From Cryptoclostridium sp036644995 (GTDB lineage Bacteria > Bacillota > Dehalobacteriia > UBA7702): a stretch of 64,000 bases of DNA. The stretch covers positions 1-64,000 of the forward strand of contig JAVXOZ010000003.1 in assembly GCA_036644995.1 (NCBI GenBank). The letters run 5' to 3'. A program made the translations under genes and the position numbers. Below the pieces are notes generated by a model. That model had not been told where the DNA came from, did no database searches, and saw only the letters and a list, made by a program, of their open reading frames with translations. Positions 6,982 to 16,000 of the stretch are shown one piece after another. Numbering within the stretch: position 1 is the stretch's first letter; each line of letters begins with the position of its first letter.

Positions 6982-7188
6982 TTACCTTACATCCTCCTCG
7001 ATACAGTCACAGCGTTCCCAGGTAACACTGCCTTCATCTATTTCGTCCAATGCCATAGTTACAGGGTTTTCTATAAGATTGTTTTCTTGTTCCATAATTT
7101 TTCTGGCTCTTCGTGCACTAATGGTTACTAATGTGTATTTAGAATCCACCTTGGTCATTAATTCATCTAAAACAGGCTTTACTAACAT
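6982..7188 (-). CDS. rpoZ: RNA polymerase omega subunit
   Basis: 68 aa, the usual length. It contains the conserved SKYTLVTISARRARKI core and a second helix with NPVTMALDEI. It binds the beta' subunit and helps polymerase assembly. The start overlaps the gmk stop by 7 bp and the gene abuts coaBC, giving the gmk-rpoZ-coaBC order that is widespread in Firmicutes. Confidence 0.94.
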   Translation of the reverse strand: MLVKPVLDELMTKVDSKYTLVTISARRARKIMEQENNLIENPVTMALDEIDEGSVTWERCDCIEEDVR

Positions 7189-7802
7189 ATTTCAATATCC
7201 TCCATGAGCAATTCCGCATATTTTGTGCTGTGTTCAAATTTGTGATGTTCTGCCCGTAAAATAGATTTTATGGTTTCAGTGGCAGCTTCAACATCGTCGT
7301 TAACCACCAAATAATCATACATTGGGCTTCTTTTCACTTCATTTCTAAATTCGCCAAGTCGTTTTTTTATTTTTTCCTTGGTTTCTGTTTTTCTTCCTTC
7401 CAGCCTTTGTTTTAATGCCTTAAAACTTGGGGGTAACAAGAAAATATAGATACCATCGGGGTATTTCTCTTTTACAAGTATAGCTCCTTGAGTATCAATC
7501 TCAAGGAGCGTATCCACGCCATTATTTATATTATAGTCAATAAAATCTTGGGGTGTACCATAATAATTATCAAACACTTTTGCCCATTCCAAATAGGCTT
7601 CATTTTTAATGTTGGTTTCAAATTTTTCTTTATCTATAAAAAAGTAGTTTTTACCTTCAATTTCGCCTTTTCTTGGCTCTCTGGTGGTGTGGGATATGGA
7701 AAGCACCATATCTTTTTGCTCTGCCAATAATTTAGAGCAAACAGTACCTTTGCCCACCCCGGAAGGGCCGGAAATTACTACCAACAAACCTTCTTTGTTC
7801 AT
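7182..7802 (-). CDS. gmk: guanylate kinase
   Basis: 206 aa, full length. It phosphorylates GMP to GDP with ATP. The P-loop SGPSGVGKGT is at residues 10-19, followed by SHTTREPRKGE (GMP binding) and the lid region EGRKTETKEKIKKRL. It ends with TAG directly followed by TAA, so even amber readthrough would add only one residue. Ribosome site GGAG; it follows remA by 3 bp. Confidence 0.97.
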   Translation of the reverse strand: MNKEGLLVVISGPSGVGKGTVCSKLLAEQKDMVLSISHTTREPRKGEIEGKNYFFIDKEKFETNIKNEAYLEWAKVFDNYYGTPQDFIDYNINNGVDTLLEIDTQGAILVKEKYPDGIYIFLLPPSFKALKQRLEGRKTETKEKIKKRLGEFRNEVKRSPMYDYLVVNDDVEAATETIKSILRAEHHKFEHSTKYAELLMEDIEIC

Positions 7803-7805
7803 TGT

Positions 7806-8072
7806 TTATTCTCCATCTTCTTGTTGGCTGCTTGTTTCTGTAATGCGATTTGCCAAGGTTTCCGGCTGCAATGATGATAAAATCAAGCGGTCATCATCGG
7901 TGATAATCACCGCACGGCAACGCCGACCATAAGTAGCATCAATAACTCTATTTGATGCCTTACTTTCCTGAACCAACCTTTTTATAGGTGCGGAATCCGG
8001 GCTGACAATGGATATAACCCTATTAGCCATAACAATATTGCCAAAACCTATATTTATTAGTTTTAAAATCAC
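7806..8072 (-). CDS. remA: RemA family extracellular-matrix regulator (DUF370)
   Basis: 88 aa with a GTG start behind AAAGGG. The pattern LINIGFGNIVMANRVISIVSPDSAPIKR and ATYGRRCRAVII is the signature of RemA, the ring-forming DNA-binding protein that activates biofilm-matrix genes in Bacillus. It sits between mihF and gmk, a conserved place for this family. Its presence fits the exopolysaccharide genes at the other end of the window, though no direct link can be seen. Confidence 0.9.
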   Translation of the reverse strand: MILKLINIGFGNIVMANRVISIVSPDSAPIKRLVQESKASNRVIDATYGRRCRAVIITDDDRLILSSLQPETLANRITETSSQQEDGE

Positions 8073-8087
8073 TATTCACATACCCTT

Positions 8088-8396
8088 TCATGCCAAAATA
8101 TTTAACAGCATTTCCTTTTGGTGTTTTCCTAAACCACGCACTCTCCTTGAATCCTGAATACCTATTTCTTCCATTAAAGTATTAGCTGTAATTTTTCCCA
8201 CATTGGGCAAAGATTCCAGTAAATATTTCACCTTCATGCGGCTTACAACTTCATCATCTGTGGTTTCTAAAATTTCACCGATGGTTAAATTACCACCCTT
8301 TAGCTCTTTACGCAGTGCTGTACGTTTAGAACGCATTTCTCTGGCTTTATTTAAAGCCTCAGCTCTTTGTGTTAAAGTTAACGTAGGAATTGCCAT
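8088..8396 (-). CDS. mihF: integration host factor, actinobacterial (mIHF) type
   Basis: 102 aa. An N-terminal helical tail (LTLTQRAEALNKAREMRSKRTALRKELK) is followed by a helix-two-turn-helix domain with LPNVGKITANTLMEEIGI and RRVRGLG, the S13-like motif of mycobacterial IHF. It is a nucleoid-associated DNA-bending protein, unrelated to the IhfA/IhfB fold. In actinobacteria it also lies next to gmk, and the same linkage is seen here in a Firmicute. Ribosome site GGAGG. Confidence 0.88.
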   Translation of the reverse strand: MAIPTLTLTQRAEALNKAREMRSKRTALRKELKGGNLTIGEILETTDDEVVSRMKVKYLLESLPNVGKITANTLMEEIGIQDSRRVRGLGKHQKEMLLNILA

Positions 8397-8455
8397 GTTT
8401 TTATTACCTCCAAAAAATTACAAACATTTTATATTAATACATTAAACATAATTGT

Positions 8456-9334
8456 TTATTCAAAATTTTGGACCTGTTCTCGGATTTTTTCCAATTCGCT
8501 TTTGGCTTCAATAACCAAATGACTAATTGTTACATCATTTGCTTTAGACCCTGTGGTATTTATTTCTCTGTTAATTTCTTGCAAAATAAAATCAAGTTTT
8601 CTGCCAACGGGTTCATCTTTAAACATATTTTCCGTGAATTGCGCAATATGGCTATCTAATCTTGCCATTTCTTCGGCAATATCTGCCTTATCTGCAAAAA
8701 AAGCTACTTCATTTAAAAGACGTTCCTCATCCACATTTACATCTGCCAATATTTCTGACATTTTACCTTGTAGTTTTTCACGGTAATCTTTAAGCACACC
8801 GGGACTTCTGGCTTCTATTTGGTCTTTAAAGTTTTTCACAGCCTGTAACCGAGTGTTGATATCTGCGGATAATTTTTCGCCTTCAATTTTTCGCATTTCG
8901 CAAAGGCGTTCTAACGCACCTTTTAAGGCAAGTTCCACAGATTCCCAAAGGGAATCCAAATCGGATTCTTCTTTTTCTAAAGTTAAAACACCGTAATAGG
9001 TTGCAATATCCGAAATTTTTATGGTATCATCCAAGCCTGTAATTTTTTTAATACCCTCAACTGCTTTATAATATGCCAAGGCTAATTCTTCATCTAAAAT
9101 AAGGTTTTGTTTTTTTTCACCTATTTCTTCCACGGTTAAAAAAACATCTACATGGCCACGGTTAACAAAAGCAGAAACGGTTTTTTTTATATTTTCTTCC
9201 AAGGAAATAAACTGTTTGGGCATTTTGACCGAAATATCCAAATATCTGTTATTAACACTTTTTAGCTCTATGGTTGTTTTCCATTGGGCTGTTTCTGCGG
9301 TGCTACGCCCAAATCCTGTCATACTATTAATCAA
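8456..9334 (-). CDS. yicC: YicC family endoribonuclease
   Basis: 292 aa, full length. It begins INSMTGFGR, the family's conserved N-terminus, and ends with the DUF1732 segment EINREINTTGSKAND. YicC proteins are RNA endonucleases involved in small-RNA and mRNA turnover. A TTG start at 9334 preceded by GAGGT keeps the conserved N-terminus; starting at the internal ATG would lose three residues. It heads the mihF-remA-gmk-rpoZ-coaBC-metK operon and is 44 bp from the ATPase gene upstream. Confidence 0.92.
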   Translation of the reverse strand: MINSMTGFGRSTAETAQWKTTIELKSVNNRYLDISVKMPKQFISLEENIKKTVSAFVNRGHVDVFLTVEEIGEKKQNLILDEELALAYYKAVEGIKKITGLDDTIKISDIATYYGVLTLEKEESDLDSLWESVELALKGALERLCEMRKIEGEKLSADINTRLQAVKNFKDQIEARSPGVLKDYREKLQGKMSEILADVNVDEERLLNEVAFFADKADIAEEMARLDSHIAQFTENMFKDEPVGRKLDFILQEINREINTTGSKANDVTISHLVIEAKSELEKIREQVQNFE

Positions 9335-9378
9335 AATGCTACCTCACAATAATAATATTCTATCTTATAACTTCTGCA

Positions 9379-12000
9379 TTAAATGTATTTTTCCTTCTTT
9401 ATTATACTATTATTTACTATTTTTTTAATTTCATAACCAATTCCCGAAATAATTGTGGGCAGTGCCGTTACAAAAAGAATAATACCCCATTGTTCCCAAG
9501 TTAAAGGTACGGTATGAAAAACCTGCTGTAACCAAGGTATATACAAAACAACATATTGCATAATAACGGATATACCAACTGCCAAGAGCAAATAAATATT
9601 TGAAAAAATTCCTAAAGCAAAGGTACTTTCATACTCTGAGCGACAATCAAAAACGTAAAATAACTGACAAAAAACAAGGGCGGTAAATGCCATGGTGCGG
9701 CTTATATTAATATCATTATAGGTAATTATAGCATATAAAAATACAAAAATGGTGGTTACACCTATAAGAATGCCTCGTAATGCAATTTTCAAACCCAAAC
9801 CATCGGCAAAAATGCCTTCATCTTTTTTACGTGGTTGAGCCTTCATTAAAGATGGTGAAGGTTTATCCAAGCCCAAAGCCAAAGCCGGTAAACCATCGGT
9901 AACTAAATTTATCCACAAAATTTGCAAAGGCAAAAGCGGTAGGGGAAAACCGAATATAACAGCTATAAACATGGTTAAAACCTCACCTAAATTAGAGGAA
10001 AGCAAATAGCGGATAAATTTTCTGATATTATCATAAATTCCTCGTCCCTGAAAAACAGCCTCCACTATATTGGCAAAATTATCATCGGTCAGTATAAAAT
10101 CCGCCGCCTCTTTGGTAACATCTGTGCCCCCAAGTCCCATGGCTATACCTATATCCGCTTCTTTTAAGGCAGGAGCATCGTTTACCCCATCACCGGTCAT
10201 TGCCACCACTTCGCCTTGACTTTTATAATAGCGAACTATTTTCATTTTATCTTCAGGATTTACTCGGGCAAAAACACGCTTATTATCCAGTGCCTTTTTT
10301 GGAGATTTTTCATTAACCTCCTGTAATTCACTGCCCAGCATCACTTGGTTTTCATCTTTGGCAATGCCCAATTCTTTCGCCACGGATAAGGCTGTACCTT
10401 TATCATCACCGGTTATCATCACGGTTTTTATCCCTGCGGTATTTGCCTTAAAAAGTGCATTATAAACGTCCTTTCTAATGGGGTCGGCAATGGCAACCAA
10501 TGCTAAAAAGGTTAAAGCAGATTCCATTTCTGCAACTTTGTTTACTTTTTCTTTATATGCCAAGGCTAATACCCGATAGCCATTTTGACTGTAATTTGCA
10601 AACTCTCGCCTTATTATATCTTTGGTTTTAATATCCAAATCAAGGCTTCTGTTTCCCTGCTGTATTTTGTTACAGCATTGCAAAACCGTATTGGGAGCAC
10701 CTTTTACCAAGGATTTGCTCCCGATTAGAACGCTCATCAATCGCCTTTTGGAATCAAAGGGAATTTCCTCGTCTATTTTTTCTTTTTTGATAGTATCATC
10801 AATATTTAAAGCTCCGTTAAATAAAGCCACTTCAGTGGGGTCGCCGCTGATTTTTTCGCCATTTTCCAAAATAGAATTACAATTTACCATTACTTTCAAA
10901 GCATTTTTAGCCGCCGCAGATTTACTGCTAAAGCCCTTTACCTTCTCCCAGCTGCCATCTAAATATAAGGCTATTGCCTCCATGGAATTTTCCGTAAGAG
11001 TGCCTGTTTTATCCGAGCAAATAACCGTGGTTGAGCCTAAGGTTTCCACAGCCGGCAGTTTTTTTACAATGGCATTGCATTTAGCTAAACGCCAAACTCC
11101 CAAAGCCAAACAAATAGTAACAATGGCAGGTAGCCCTTCGGGTATTGATGCCACCCCTAAGCTCACTCCTGTTAATATCATGGTATAAATATCCCCACCC
11201 ATGATAATCCCCACCACAGAAACTAAGGCACAAACCGCAACGCAAATGGCAATGAGGTATTTACCCAGCTTTTTTAGCTTCAGCTGCAAGGGTGTAATTT
11301 CCACAGTAGCTTTTGTTAATAAATCTGCAATTTTACCCATTTCCGTAGCCATACCTGTGGCAACAACCACACCAAGACCACGCCCTCTGACTATGGTTGT
11401 ACCACTAAAAGCCATACTTTTTTGTTCAGAAAGCGAAGCAGCCTTATCCACAGCATAAATTTCTTTGGTAACATGGCGAGATTCTCCGGTAAGCAAGGAT
11501 TCCTCTACTTCCATATTAAAGCACTGTAATAGTCTTAAATCTGCAGGTATTTTACAGCCTTGATTTAAAACTACCACATCACCGCTGACCAAATTTTCCG
11601 CAGGAATTATCTGCTTTTTCCCATCTCGCAACACCGTAGCCTCATCTGTGTATAATTCCTTTAAAGATTCTAAGGATTTTTCCGCTTTATATTCTTGCAC
11701 AAAGCCTAAAATTCCATTTAAAATAATTATTGCCATAATCATAGCAGCATCTATTATTTCCCCAAATGCAGCAGAAATTATTGCTGCTCCCAATAAAACC
11801 ATAACCATAAAATCGCAAAATTGCCGTAAAAAAACAAAGATAATATTATCCTTTTTCTTGGCAATTAGTTTGTTTTTACCATTTGCTTGCAACCTTGTTG
11901 CTGCCTCTTTATTAGATAAGCCAATTTCCCTATCTACATTGAGGGCATTTGCCACTTCTTTAGCATCCATGGCATACCACTGTTTTTTGGACAAAACCAT
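9379..12000 (-). CDS. P-type calcium-transporting ATPase (P2A/SERCA type)
   Basis: 873 aa. In order: the cation N-terminal domain, the actuator motif LTGES, the transmembrane ion-site motif SIPEGLPAIV, phosphorylation site DKTGTLT (near residue 327), the KGAP nucleotide-binding segment, MITGDDKGTA, TGDGVNDAPAL and a C-terminal group of membrane helices. PEGLP plus the overall length indicate a Ca2+ (possibly Mn2+) exporter. The ATG at 12000 was preferred over GTG at 12003 because AGGAG lies 4 bases upstream. It is transcribed away from rqcH. Confidence 0.93.
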   Translation of the reverse strand: MVLSKKQWYAMDAKEVANALNVDREIGLSNKEAATRLQANGKNKLIAKKKDNIIFVFLRQFCDFMVMVLLGAAIISAAFGEIIDAAMIMAIIILNGILGFVQEYKAEKSLESLKELYTDEATVLRDGKKQIIPAENLVSGDVVVLNQGCKIPADLRLLQCFNMEVEESLLTGESRHVTKEIYAVDKAASLSEQKSMAFSGTTIVRGRGLGVVVATGMATEMGKIADLLTKATVEITPLQLKLKKLGKYLIAICVAVCALVSVVGIIMGGDIYTMILTGVSLGVASIPEGLPAIVTICLALGVWRLAKCNAIVKKLPAVETLGSTTVICSDKTGTLTENSMEAIALYLDGSWEKVKGFSSKSAAAKNALKVMVNCNSILENGEKISGDPTEVALFNGALNIDDTIKKEKIDEEIPFDSKRRLMSVLIGSKSLVKGAPNTVLQCCNKIQQGNRSLDLDIKTKDIIRREFANYSQNGYRVLALAYKEKVNKVAEMESALTFLALVAIADPIRKDVYNALFKANTAGIKTVMITGDDKGTALSVAKELGIAKDENQVMLGSELQEVNEKSPKKALDNKRVFARVNPEDKMKIVRYYKSQGEVVAMTGDGVNDAPALKEADIGIAMGLGGTDVTKEAADFILTDDNFANIVEAVFQGRGIYDNIRKFIRYLLSSNLGEVLTMFIAVIFGFPLPLLPLQILWINLVTDGLPALALGLDKPSPSLMKAQPRKKDEGIFADGLGLKIALRGILIGVTTIFVFLYAIITYNDINISRTMAFTALVFCQLFYVFDCRSEYESTFALGIFSNIYLLLAVGISVIMQYVVLYIPWLQQVFHTVPLTWEQWGIILFVTALPTIISGIGYEIKKIVNNSIIKKEKYI

Positions 12001-12119
12001 CACTCTCCTACCTATTTTATTTCAGTATGCTATTCTATGCCCAAAATGAAAACCTAATGACTTTAACGCCAAAACATGATATAATATCTTAAAAATACTT
12101 TTTGAAAGGCGGAAACGGT

Positions 12120-13859
12120 ATGCCATTAGATGGACTATTTTTTAATAAACTACTTACCGAATTAGCTTTAGACTTGGAAAACGCAAAAATAAATCGAATC
12201 CATCAGCCGGATAAGAATACCGTTACCATGAAGCTAAATCAAGCAACACGTGGAAATTTTACCTTAGTTTTTAGCACTCACCCTCAAAATGCTCGCATTA
12301 ATATAACCACGGCTACCAAGGAAAACCCCAAAAGTCCACCACTATTTGCCATGGTTTTACGCAAACATCTTGAAGGCGGCAAAATAATAAACCTTGAGCA
12401 ACAAGGATTGGATAGGGTAGCTATTATCACCATTGAAGGTAGAAATGAAATTGGGGAAGTGGAAAAAAAGAAGCTTATTTTAGAGATAATGGGCAAACAC
12501 AGCAATTTGATTTTAACCACCGAAGATTTTGAAATAATAGGTGCAGTGAAACAATATAATTCCAATGTGTCCCGCTATCGTCAGGTTTTGCCCCATATTA
12601 CTTATGTAGCACCGCCGCCTCAAAATAAATTAAACCCATTTTTAATCACGGAAGATGAGTTTAGCCATGCACTTTTAGAATTAGATATTGCCTTACCCAT
12701 ACAAAAGGGCGTGTTCCAAATTATTGAGGGTATAAGCCCCCAAACTGCCGAGGAGATAATTTTTAATTGCAATTTGGAATCATCCGCCATTGAAGAAATG
12801 GGAGCATATGATTTACATAAAGTTTTTGAGGAAATAAAAAAAACCACAGAACAGCCAAGATGTGGCACTGTGATTTTAAACAATAATATAGCTAAAGATT
12901 TTTACTTTTTCCCCATGAATCATTATGCCATGGAATCTTATAGCTTTGATACTTTAAGTGAAACTTTAGATATGTTTTACGAAAAAAAAGAAGTAGATGC
13001 TGCTTTTGCCTCTCGAAAATTCGCCATCAGTAAAATTGTGGAACAAGCCAAAACTAAATTGGCAAAAAAAATTCAAAAGCAAAAAAAGGAGCTGGCAACT
13101 GCCACCGATGGTGATAAATACAAACTTTACGGTGAGCTTATCAGCGCCTATCTTTACCAAGTTCCCGACCACGGCAAAGAAGTGGTGCTTCCCAATTTTT
13201 ACGATAATGAAAAAGAGCTTACCATTAAATTATGGCAGGAATTAACACCATCAGAAAATGCAGCCAAATATTTTAGACGCTACAACAAAGCAAAAACCGC
13301 TAACAATGCCATTGTGGAGCATTTAAAAATCAATACTGAAGAACTTGCCTATTTAGAAAATTTATGCTACTCCATAGAAAATACTGAAAATGATGGAGAA
13401 TTAGCTTTGGTAAGAGAAGAAGCTGTGGCAGCCGGTTATTTAAAAGATAAGCAGAAAACAAAAAAATTAAAAAAGACTCCAACCTTACCCCCGTACGAAG
13501 TAGAATTTAACGACTACACAATTTTCATTGGCAGAAATAACAAACAAAATGATAAATTAACCTTAAAAATTGCCAATAAAGATGATGTTTGGTTCCACAC
13601 CAAAGATATCCCCGGCAGCCATGTTATCATCAGAAAACAGGATAATAAAACAATACCCGATGAGGTTATTGCCAAAGCAGCACAATATGCCGCATATCAC
13701 AGTAAGGCAAAAAATTCTGATAAGGTGCCGGTGGATTACACCGAAGTAAAACAGGTAAAAAAACCAAATGGTGCAAAACCCGGCATGGTTATATATTTTG
13801 AACAAACAACATTATTTGTAAGCCCTGAAAAACCAATATATAAGGAGATGGAGATATGA
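12120..13859 (+). CDS. rqcH: RqcH / NFACT family protein (Rqc2 homologue)
   Basis: 579 aa. NFACT-N (fibronectin-binding A-like) spans about residues 1-430, including the DR motif in LDRVAII, then a coiled coil with KKIQKQKKEL, and a C-terminal NFACT-R domain with NDYTIFIGRNNKQNDKLT, DVWFHTKDIPGSHVI and AAYHSKAKNS. RqcH binds stalled 50S subunits and adds alanine tails for ribosome rescue. The start is the ATG at 12120 (MPLDGLFFNK is the conserved N-terminus). A TATAAT box lies near 12078. Confidence 0.95.
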   Translation: MPLDGLFFNKLLTELALDLENAKINRIHQPDKNTVTMKLNQATRGNFTLVFSTHPQNARINITTATKENPKSPPLFAMVLRKHLEGGKIINLEQQGLDRVAIITIEGRNEIGEVEKKKLILEIMGKHSNLILTTEDFEIIGAVKQYNSNVSRYRQVLPHITYVAPPPQNKLNPFLITEDEFSHALLELDIALPIQKGVFQIIEGISPQTAEEIIFNCNLESSAIEEMGAYDLHKVFEEIKKTTEQPRCGTVILNNNIAKDFYFFPMNHYAMESYSFDTLSETLDMFYEKKEVDAAFASRKFAISKIVEQAKTKLAKKIQKQKKELATATDGDKYKLYGELISAYLYQVPDHGKEVVLPNFYDNEKELTIKLWQELTPSENAAKYFRRYNKAKTANNAIVEHLKINTEELAYLENLCYSIENTENDGELALVREEAVAAGYLKDKQKTKKLKKTPTLPPYEVEFNDYTIFIGRNNKQNDKLTLKIANKDDVWFHTKDIPGSHVIIRKQDNKTIPDEVIAKAAQYAAYHSKAKNSDKVPVDYTEVKQVKKPNGAKPGMVIYFEQTTLFVSPEKPIYKEMEI

Positions 13860-14176
13860 TTTTAACAACAACTCAAAATGTGGAAGGCAAAGAAGTAGCT
13901 GAATACAAAGGCATAGTTTTTGGTGAAGTAATCACCGGCATTAATGTTATTAAAGATTTCACCGCCGGAGTTCGCAATTTTTTTGGAGGCAGAAGTGGCT
14001 CCTATGAAAACGAGCTGACTAAAGCCAGAGATCAAGCCTTGGCAGAGATGGAACAAAGAGCCTCAGAATTAGGGGCAAATGCCATTGTTGGCATTGATAT
14101 GGACTATGAGATGTTAGGTTCAGATAACGGCATGATAATGGTTTCTGCGAGCGGCACAGCAGTTTTAATCAAATAA
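13856..14176 (+). CDS. ybjQ: YbjQ family (UPF0145) protein
   Basis: 106 aa, full length, cytoplasmic. The signature is TTTQNVEGKEVAEYKGIVFG at the N-terminus, then RNFFGGRSGSYE and ELGANAIVGIDMDYE; this family forms pentameric rings of unproven function (once called heavy-metal-binding). The ATG overlaps the rqcH stop (ATGA), so the two genes are translationally coupled. Confidence 0.9.
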   Translation: MILTTTQNVEGKEVAEYKGIVFGEVITGINVIKDFTAGVRNFFGGRSGSYENELTKARDQALAEMEQRASELGANAIVGIDMDYEMLGSDNGMIMVSASGTAVLIK

Positions 14177-14200
14177 TTCACAAATTAATTACAAATAAAA

Positions 14201-14240
14201 AAAGATGCTTCACAGCTATTTGGCAGTGGAGCATCTTTTG
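14201..14240 (+). terminator. terminator of rqcH-ybjQ
   Basis: AAAGATGCTTCAC (14201-14213) pairs with GTGGAGCATCTTT (14226-14238), followed by T. It lies 25 bp after the ybjQ stop. Confidence 0.8.
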
Positions 14241-14407
14241 GTTCTATGAGATTCTATGAGGTTTTATGAAGTTTATGCTAAATGTTGCGGTGTAGAATAT
14301 AAACTTTGCAAAGGTAAAAAAAGAGCCTGAATTTTCAGCTAACATCTGTTTTCTTAACGGTAAAATTATATAAAACAGGAGTTTTTCTTTAACGATAAAA
14401 TTACATA

Positions 14408-14450
14408 AAATTGCAGCAATCACCTATTAAAGTGCTTGCTGCAATTTTTT
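14408..14450. terminator. bidirectional terminator between ybjQ and aroQ
   Basis: AAATTGCAGCAA (14408-14419) and TTGCTGCAATTT (14436-14447) form a perfect 12-bp stem with T-runs on both strands. It ends the minus-strand aromatic operon 100 bp after aroQ and backs up the ybjQ terminator. The rest of 14241-14556 holds no gene that I can support. Confidence 0.8.
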
Positions 14451-14556
14451 ATATTAATAAGGTTTATTTTAAAGGTACTACAAAAAACCGACCGCTTTAT
14501 ATATCAAAATATATTCTGCGTTCAGTTATATGGTTTAATGGATTAAGTAGCAAATT

Positions 14557-14991
14557 TTATTGTTTAATATGCTCAATAAGGCTTTCCACGGCTTCTTTGT
14601 AGCCTTCAAATCCTTTGCCGCTTATGGTTTTTATTGCCCCTTGGCTAATATAGGAAAACTTGCGAAATTCTTCTCTGGCATAGATATCCGAAAGGTGCAC
14701 CTCGACTGTGGGTAAAGCCACTGCCTTTATGGCATCTAACATAGCTATGCTGGTATGGGAATAGGCAGCAGGGTTTAAAATTATCCCATCTGCTTTATCC
14801 ATTGCCTGCTGTATATAATCTACCAAATCGCCTTCATGGTTGGATTGAAAAAATTCTACTGCCACATCTTTTTCGTTACAGCATTCTTCAATGTAATCCA
14901 ATAAATCATCATAGGTTTTTTCACCGTAAATACTTGGTTCTCTTTTGCCCAATAAATTGATATTGGGTCCGTGAATGACGTAAAATTTCAT
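14557..14991 (-). CDS. aroQ: 3-dehydroquinate dehydratase, type II
   Basis: 144 aa, full length for the dodecameric type II enzyme of the shikimate pathway. VIHGPNINLLGKREPSIYG carries the conserved N-terminus and the flexible-loop Arg and catalytic Tyr; FQSNHEGDLVDYIQ and LNPAAYSHTSIA carry active-site residues; EVHLSDIYAREEFRKFSY follows. Its start overlaps the aroE stop by one base. It is the last gene of the aro operon. Confidence 0.97.
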   Translation of the reverse strand: MKFYVIHGPNINLLGKREPSIYGEKTYDDLLDYIEECCNEKDVAVEFFQSNHEGDLVDYIQQAMDKADGIILNPAAYSHTSIAMLDAIKAVALPTVEVHLSDIYAREEFRKFSYISQGAIKTISGKGFEGYKEAVESLIEHIKQ

Positions 14992-15986
14992 TATAAGCTC
15001 CTTAAAATTGCTTCAACAGTGGCTGCTGTGTCACGCTTTATAGTCCCCGCAGGGAATAGCACACCATTTTGTCTGAATGTATTATAATATATTTCTGCAT
15101 CTTTTTTGGAAACCGATAAAATGAGACTTTTTTCTTTGGCTATTTCCTCCCAATTACCTTGGGTTATAACCTCACGGTTTAATTCTTTTCCTAAAGATGC
15201 AGCAATTCTTTCGCTGTTTACAATAATAATATTGGCTAATTTTTGACGCATTTTTTTACAGGCTTCATCTCCCATGGCTTGGGGTATTTTTTTGTGGAGA
15301 AATAATTCACCTGCATAACGTGCTTGCTCTGTGAGCATGGTTAAGCCCCCGGTATGGGGTATTTTTAAATCTTCTGCCTGTAAAACCAAGGCGGTGCGTA
15401 AAGGGTTGTATACCACATCTAAAACACCTTTAAGGTTGCTGAATTCTTGTAAATCCACTAATTGCTTGCCGTTATTGGGGTACATTCCCACCGGTGTGGT
15501 GTTTACCAAAATGTCACCATCAAGGTATTTTTCCTTATCTTCATAAGTAATATCGCCGTTACGTGATATTTGTACAATTTCTCGGGCTTCCATTTCTGCG
15601 GCGGCTACTTTTGCCATTTTTCCTGTGCCACCTGTGCCCATAATGATAACTTTTTTATCTTGAAAACTAATATTGGCTTTTTTTGCCATGTATATAAATC
15701 CAAATAAATCGGTATTTTCACCATAAAGGGTATTATCACTTCTCAATATCAGTGTATTTACACTGCCAATTTTTTTAGCCCCCGGGGATATTTCATCACA
15801 AAGAGGCAATACGGTTTCCTTGTAAGGTATGGTAACATTTAAACCTAAATAATTTTTGCTTTTAATAAAATCCACCACTTCATTGTGGGGAATATTTTTG
15901 AGCACGTAATCATCGTTGCCGTAAAGCTTGTGGATATAAGGGGAAACACTGTGACCCAATGTTTCCCCTATTAAGCCATATTTCAT
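14991..15986 (-). CDS. aroE: shikimate dehydrogenase with a C-terminal extension like degenerate shikimate kinase
   Basis: 331 aa; ordinary AroE is about 270-290. Residues 1-255 are AroE: GETLGHSVSPYIH (shikimate site), NVTIPYKE with the catalytic Lys, GTGGTGKMAKVAA (NADP site), VNTTPVGMYPN and GLTMLTEQA. About 70 further residues, including NWEEIAKEKSLILSVSKKD and FRQNGVLFPAGTI, resemble the middle of a shikimate kinase but lack its P-loop. No aroK is present in the operon, so this may be the remnant of an AroE-AroK fusion. The extension's origin is inference. Confidence 0.9.
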   Translation of the reverse strand: MKYGLIGETLGHSVSPYIHKLYGNDDYVLKNIPHNEVVDFIKSKNYLGLNVTIPYKETVLPLCDEISPGAKKIGSVNTLILRSDNTLYGENTDLFGFIYMAKKANISFQDKKVIIMGTGGTGKMAKVAAAEMEAREIVQISRNGDITYEDKEKYLDGDILVNTTPVGMYPNNGKQLVDLQEFSNLKGVLDVVYNPLRTALVLQAEDLKIPHTGGLTMLTEQARYAGELFLHKKIPQAMGDEACKKMRQKLANIIIVNSERIAASLGKELNREVITQGNWEEIAKEKSLILSVSKKDAEIYYNTFRQNGVLFPAGTIKRDTAATVEAILRSL

Positions 15987-16000
15987 AGGTACTCCTTATA

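Noticed and set aside
10622..11188. 188-codon plus-strand open frame opposite the calcium ATPase gene
   Set aside because: It lies wholly within the conserved ATPase coding sequence and shows no homology or start signals.
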